DNA of 5,583 nt, from contig CADCOV010000206.1 in assembly GCA_902803185.1 (NCBI GenBank), forward strand, positions 1-5,583, written 5' to 3'. Shown piece after piece: positions 5,144 through 5,583 of the stretch. Made by a program: the position numbers and the translations under genes. The notes beneath the pieces were generated by a model. It saw only the letters and a program-made list of their open reading frames with translations, was not told the origin of the DNA and ran no database searches. The stretch is from an uncultured Eubacteriales bacterium (GTDB lineage: Bacteria > Bacillota > Clostridia > Peptostreptococcales > Anaerovoracaceae). Each line of letters opens with the position of its first letter. Within the stretch, counting starts at the first letter, position 1.

Positions 5144-5583
5144 ATGACGATCAAAGACCTGGTTCCGGGCCAGAGCGCCGTCGTCACCGCGGTTGGCGGC
5201 GAGGGTGCTTTGCGGCAGCATTTCCTGGATATGGGCGTGATCCCCGGGGTGGAAGTCACCCTGGTCAAGCTGGCACCGCTGGGGGACCCGATGGAGCTGA
5301 GGCTCCACGGCTATGAACTCACCCTGCGGCTGGCGGACGCGGAAAAGATAGAGGCCGAGCTCCTCACCGGGCAGCAGGCGAAGGCGGAGGAAGCGGCCCA
5401 GCGCAAGCAGGCCACGGCCCACCCGGGCCTGGGCGAGGAGGGCAAGTTCCACCCGAAGGGCACCGGTACGCCGCTGCCGGAGGGGACGGCCCTGACCTTT
5501 GCTCTGGTGGGAAACCAGAACAGCGGCAAGACCACTTTGTTCAACCAGCTCACCGGCTCCAATCAGCACGTGGGCAACTTCCC
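5144..5583 (+). CDS. feoB: FeoA-FeoB fusion ferrous iron transporter, N-terminal part (cut by right edge)
   Basis: About 147 residues are visible, open to the right edge without a stop. Residues 1-73 are a FeoA-type SH3-like domain (MTIKDLVPGQ start, then LRQHFLDMGVIPGVEVTLV). A charged, Ala/Gln- and Gly/Pro-rich linker (about 74-115) leads into the FeoB GTPase domain, whose G1 P-loop GNQNSGKTT is at 123-131 and whose next stretch, NQHVGNFP, begins the switch I/G2 region. FeoB moves Fe2+ across the cytoplasmic membrane; FeoA is its small cytoplasmic partner and is a separate protein in many bacteria such as E. coli. Fused forms are known. GAGGTG six bases upstream supports the ATG. The membrane domain lies outside the window. 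Iron-responsive control is expected from the family, but no clear iron box is seen. Confidence 0.93.
   Translation, partial: MTIKDLVPGQSAVVTAVGGEGALRQHFLDMGVIPGVEVTLVKLAPLGDPMELRLHGYELTLRLADAEKIEAELLTGQQAKAEEAAQRKQATAHPGLGEEGKFHPKGTGTPLPEGTALTFALVGNQNSGKTTLFNQLTGSNQHVGNF

Overview
The window looks like part of the chromosome of an anaerobic, fairly GC-rich Gram-positive bacterium. A clostridial lineage such as the Oscillospiraceae is the best guess. This rests on the gene types (NAD-linked [FeFe]-hydrogenase modules, an M-box-controlled mgtE, a FeoA-FeoB fusion), strong AGGAGG-type ribosome binding sites and sigma70-type promoters. The taxonomy is inference; no rRNA or other marker is present.

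Layout, left to right. Positions 1-2768 (minus strand) hold a tightly packed three-gene operon read right to left: a NuoE-like subunit (hydC), a NuoF-like subunit (hydB) with extra N-terminal and C-terminal iron-sulfur domains, and the start of a subunit with NuoG-type N-terminal iron-sulfur motifs (hydA), cut by the left edge. Together these are the expected parts of a trimeric NAD-dependent, probably electron-bifurcating [FeFe] hydrogenase. It would couple NADH and reduced ferredoxin oxidation to H2 production, or the reverse. A good promoter lies at 2864-2892. Positions 2972-2998 hold the terminator of the next gene, mgtE (3019-4392, minus), a Mg2+ channel/transporter. mgtE is preceded by an M-box (ykoK) Mg2+ riboswitch (about 4482-4625) with a strong intrinsic terminator at 4415-4459, and by a promoter at 4644-4671.

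Positions 4708-5040 (minus) encode a 110-residue Gly/Asn/Trp-rich protein that I do not recognise. It is built of degenerate repeats of 15-16 residues and has its own extended -10 promoter. Diverging from it at 5144 is a plus-strand FeoA-FeoB fusion for ferrous iron uptake, cut by the right edge.

Taken together this is metabolic and metal-homeostasis territory: an iron-sulfur-rich hydrogenase, Mg2+ uptake under Mg2+-sensing RNA control, and Fe2+ uptake. No mobile element, CRISPR array, tRNA or rRNA is visible. The least explained items are the small repeat protein, an inverted repeat spanning the divergent promoter region beside feoAB, and palindromes overlapping the mgtE and hyd promoters.
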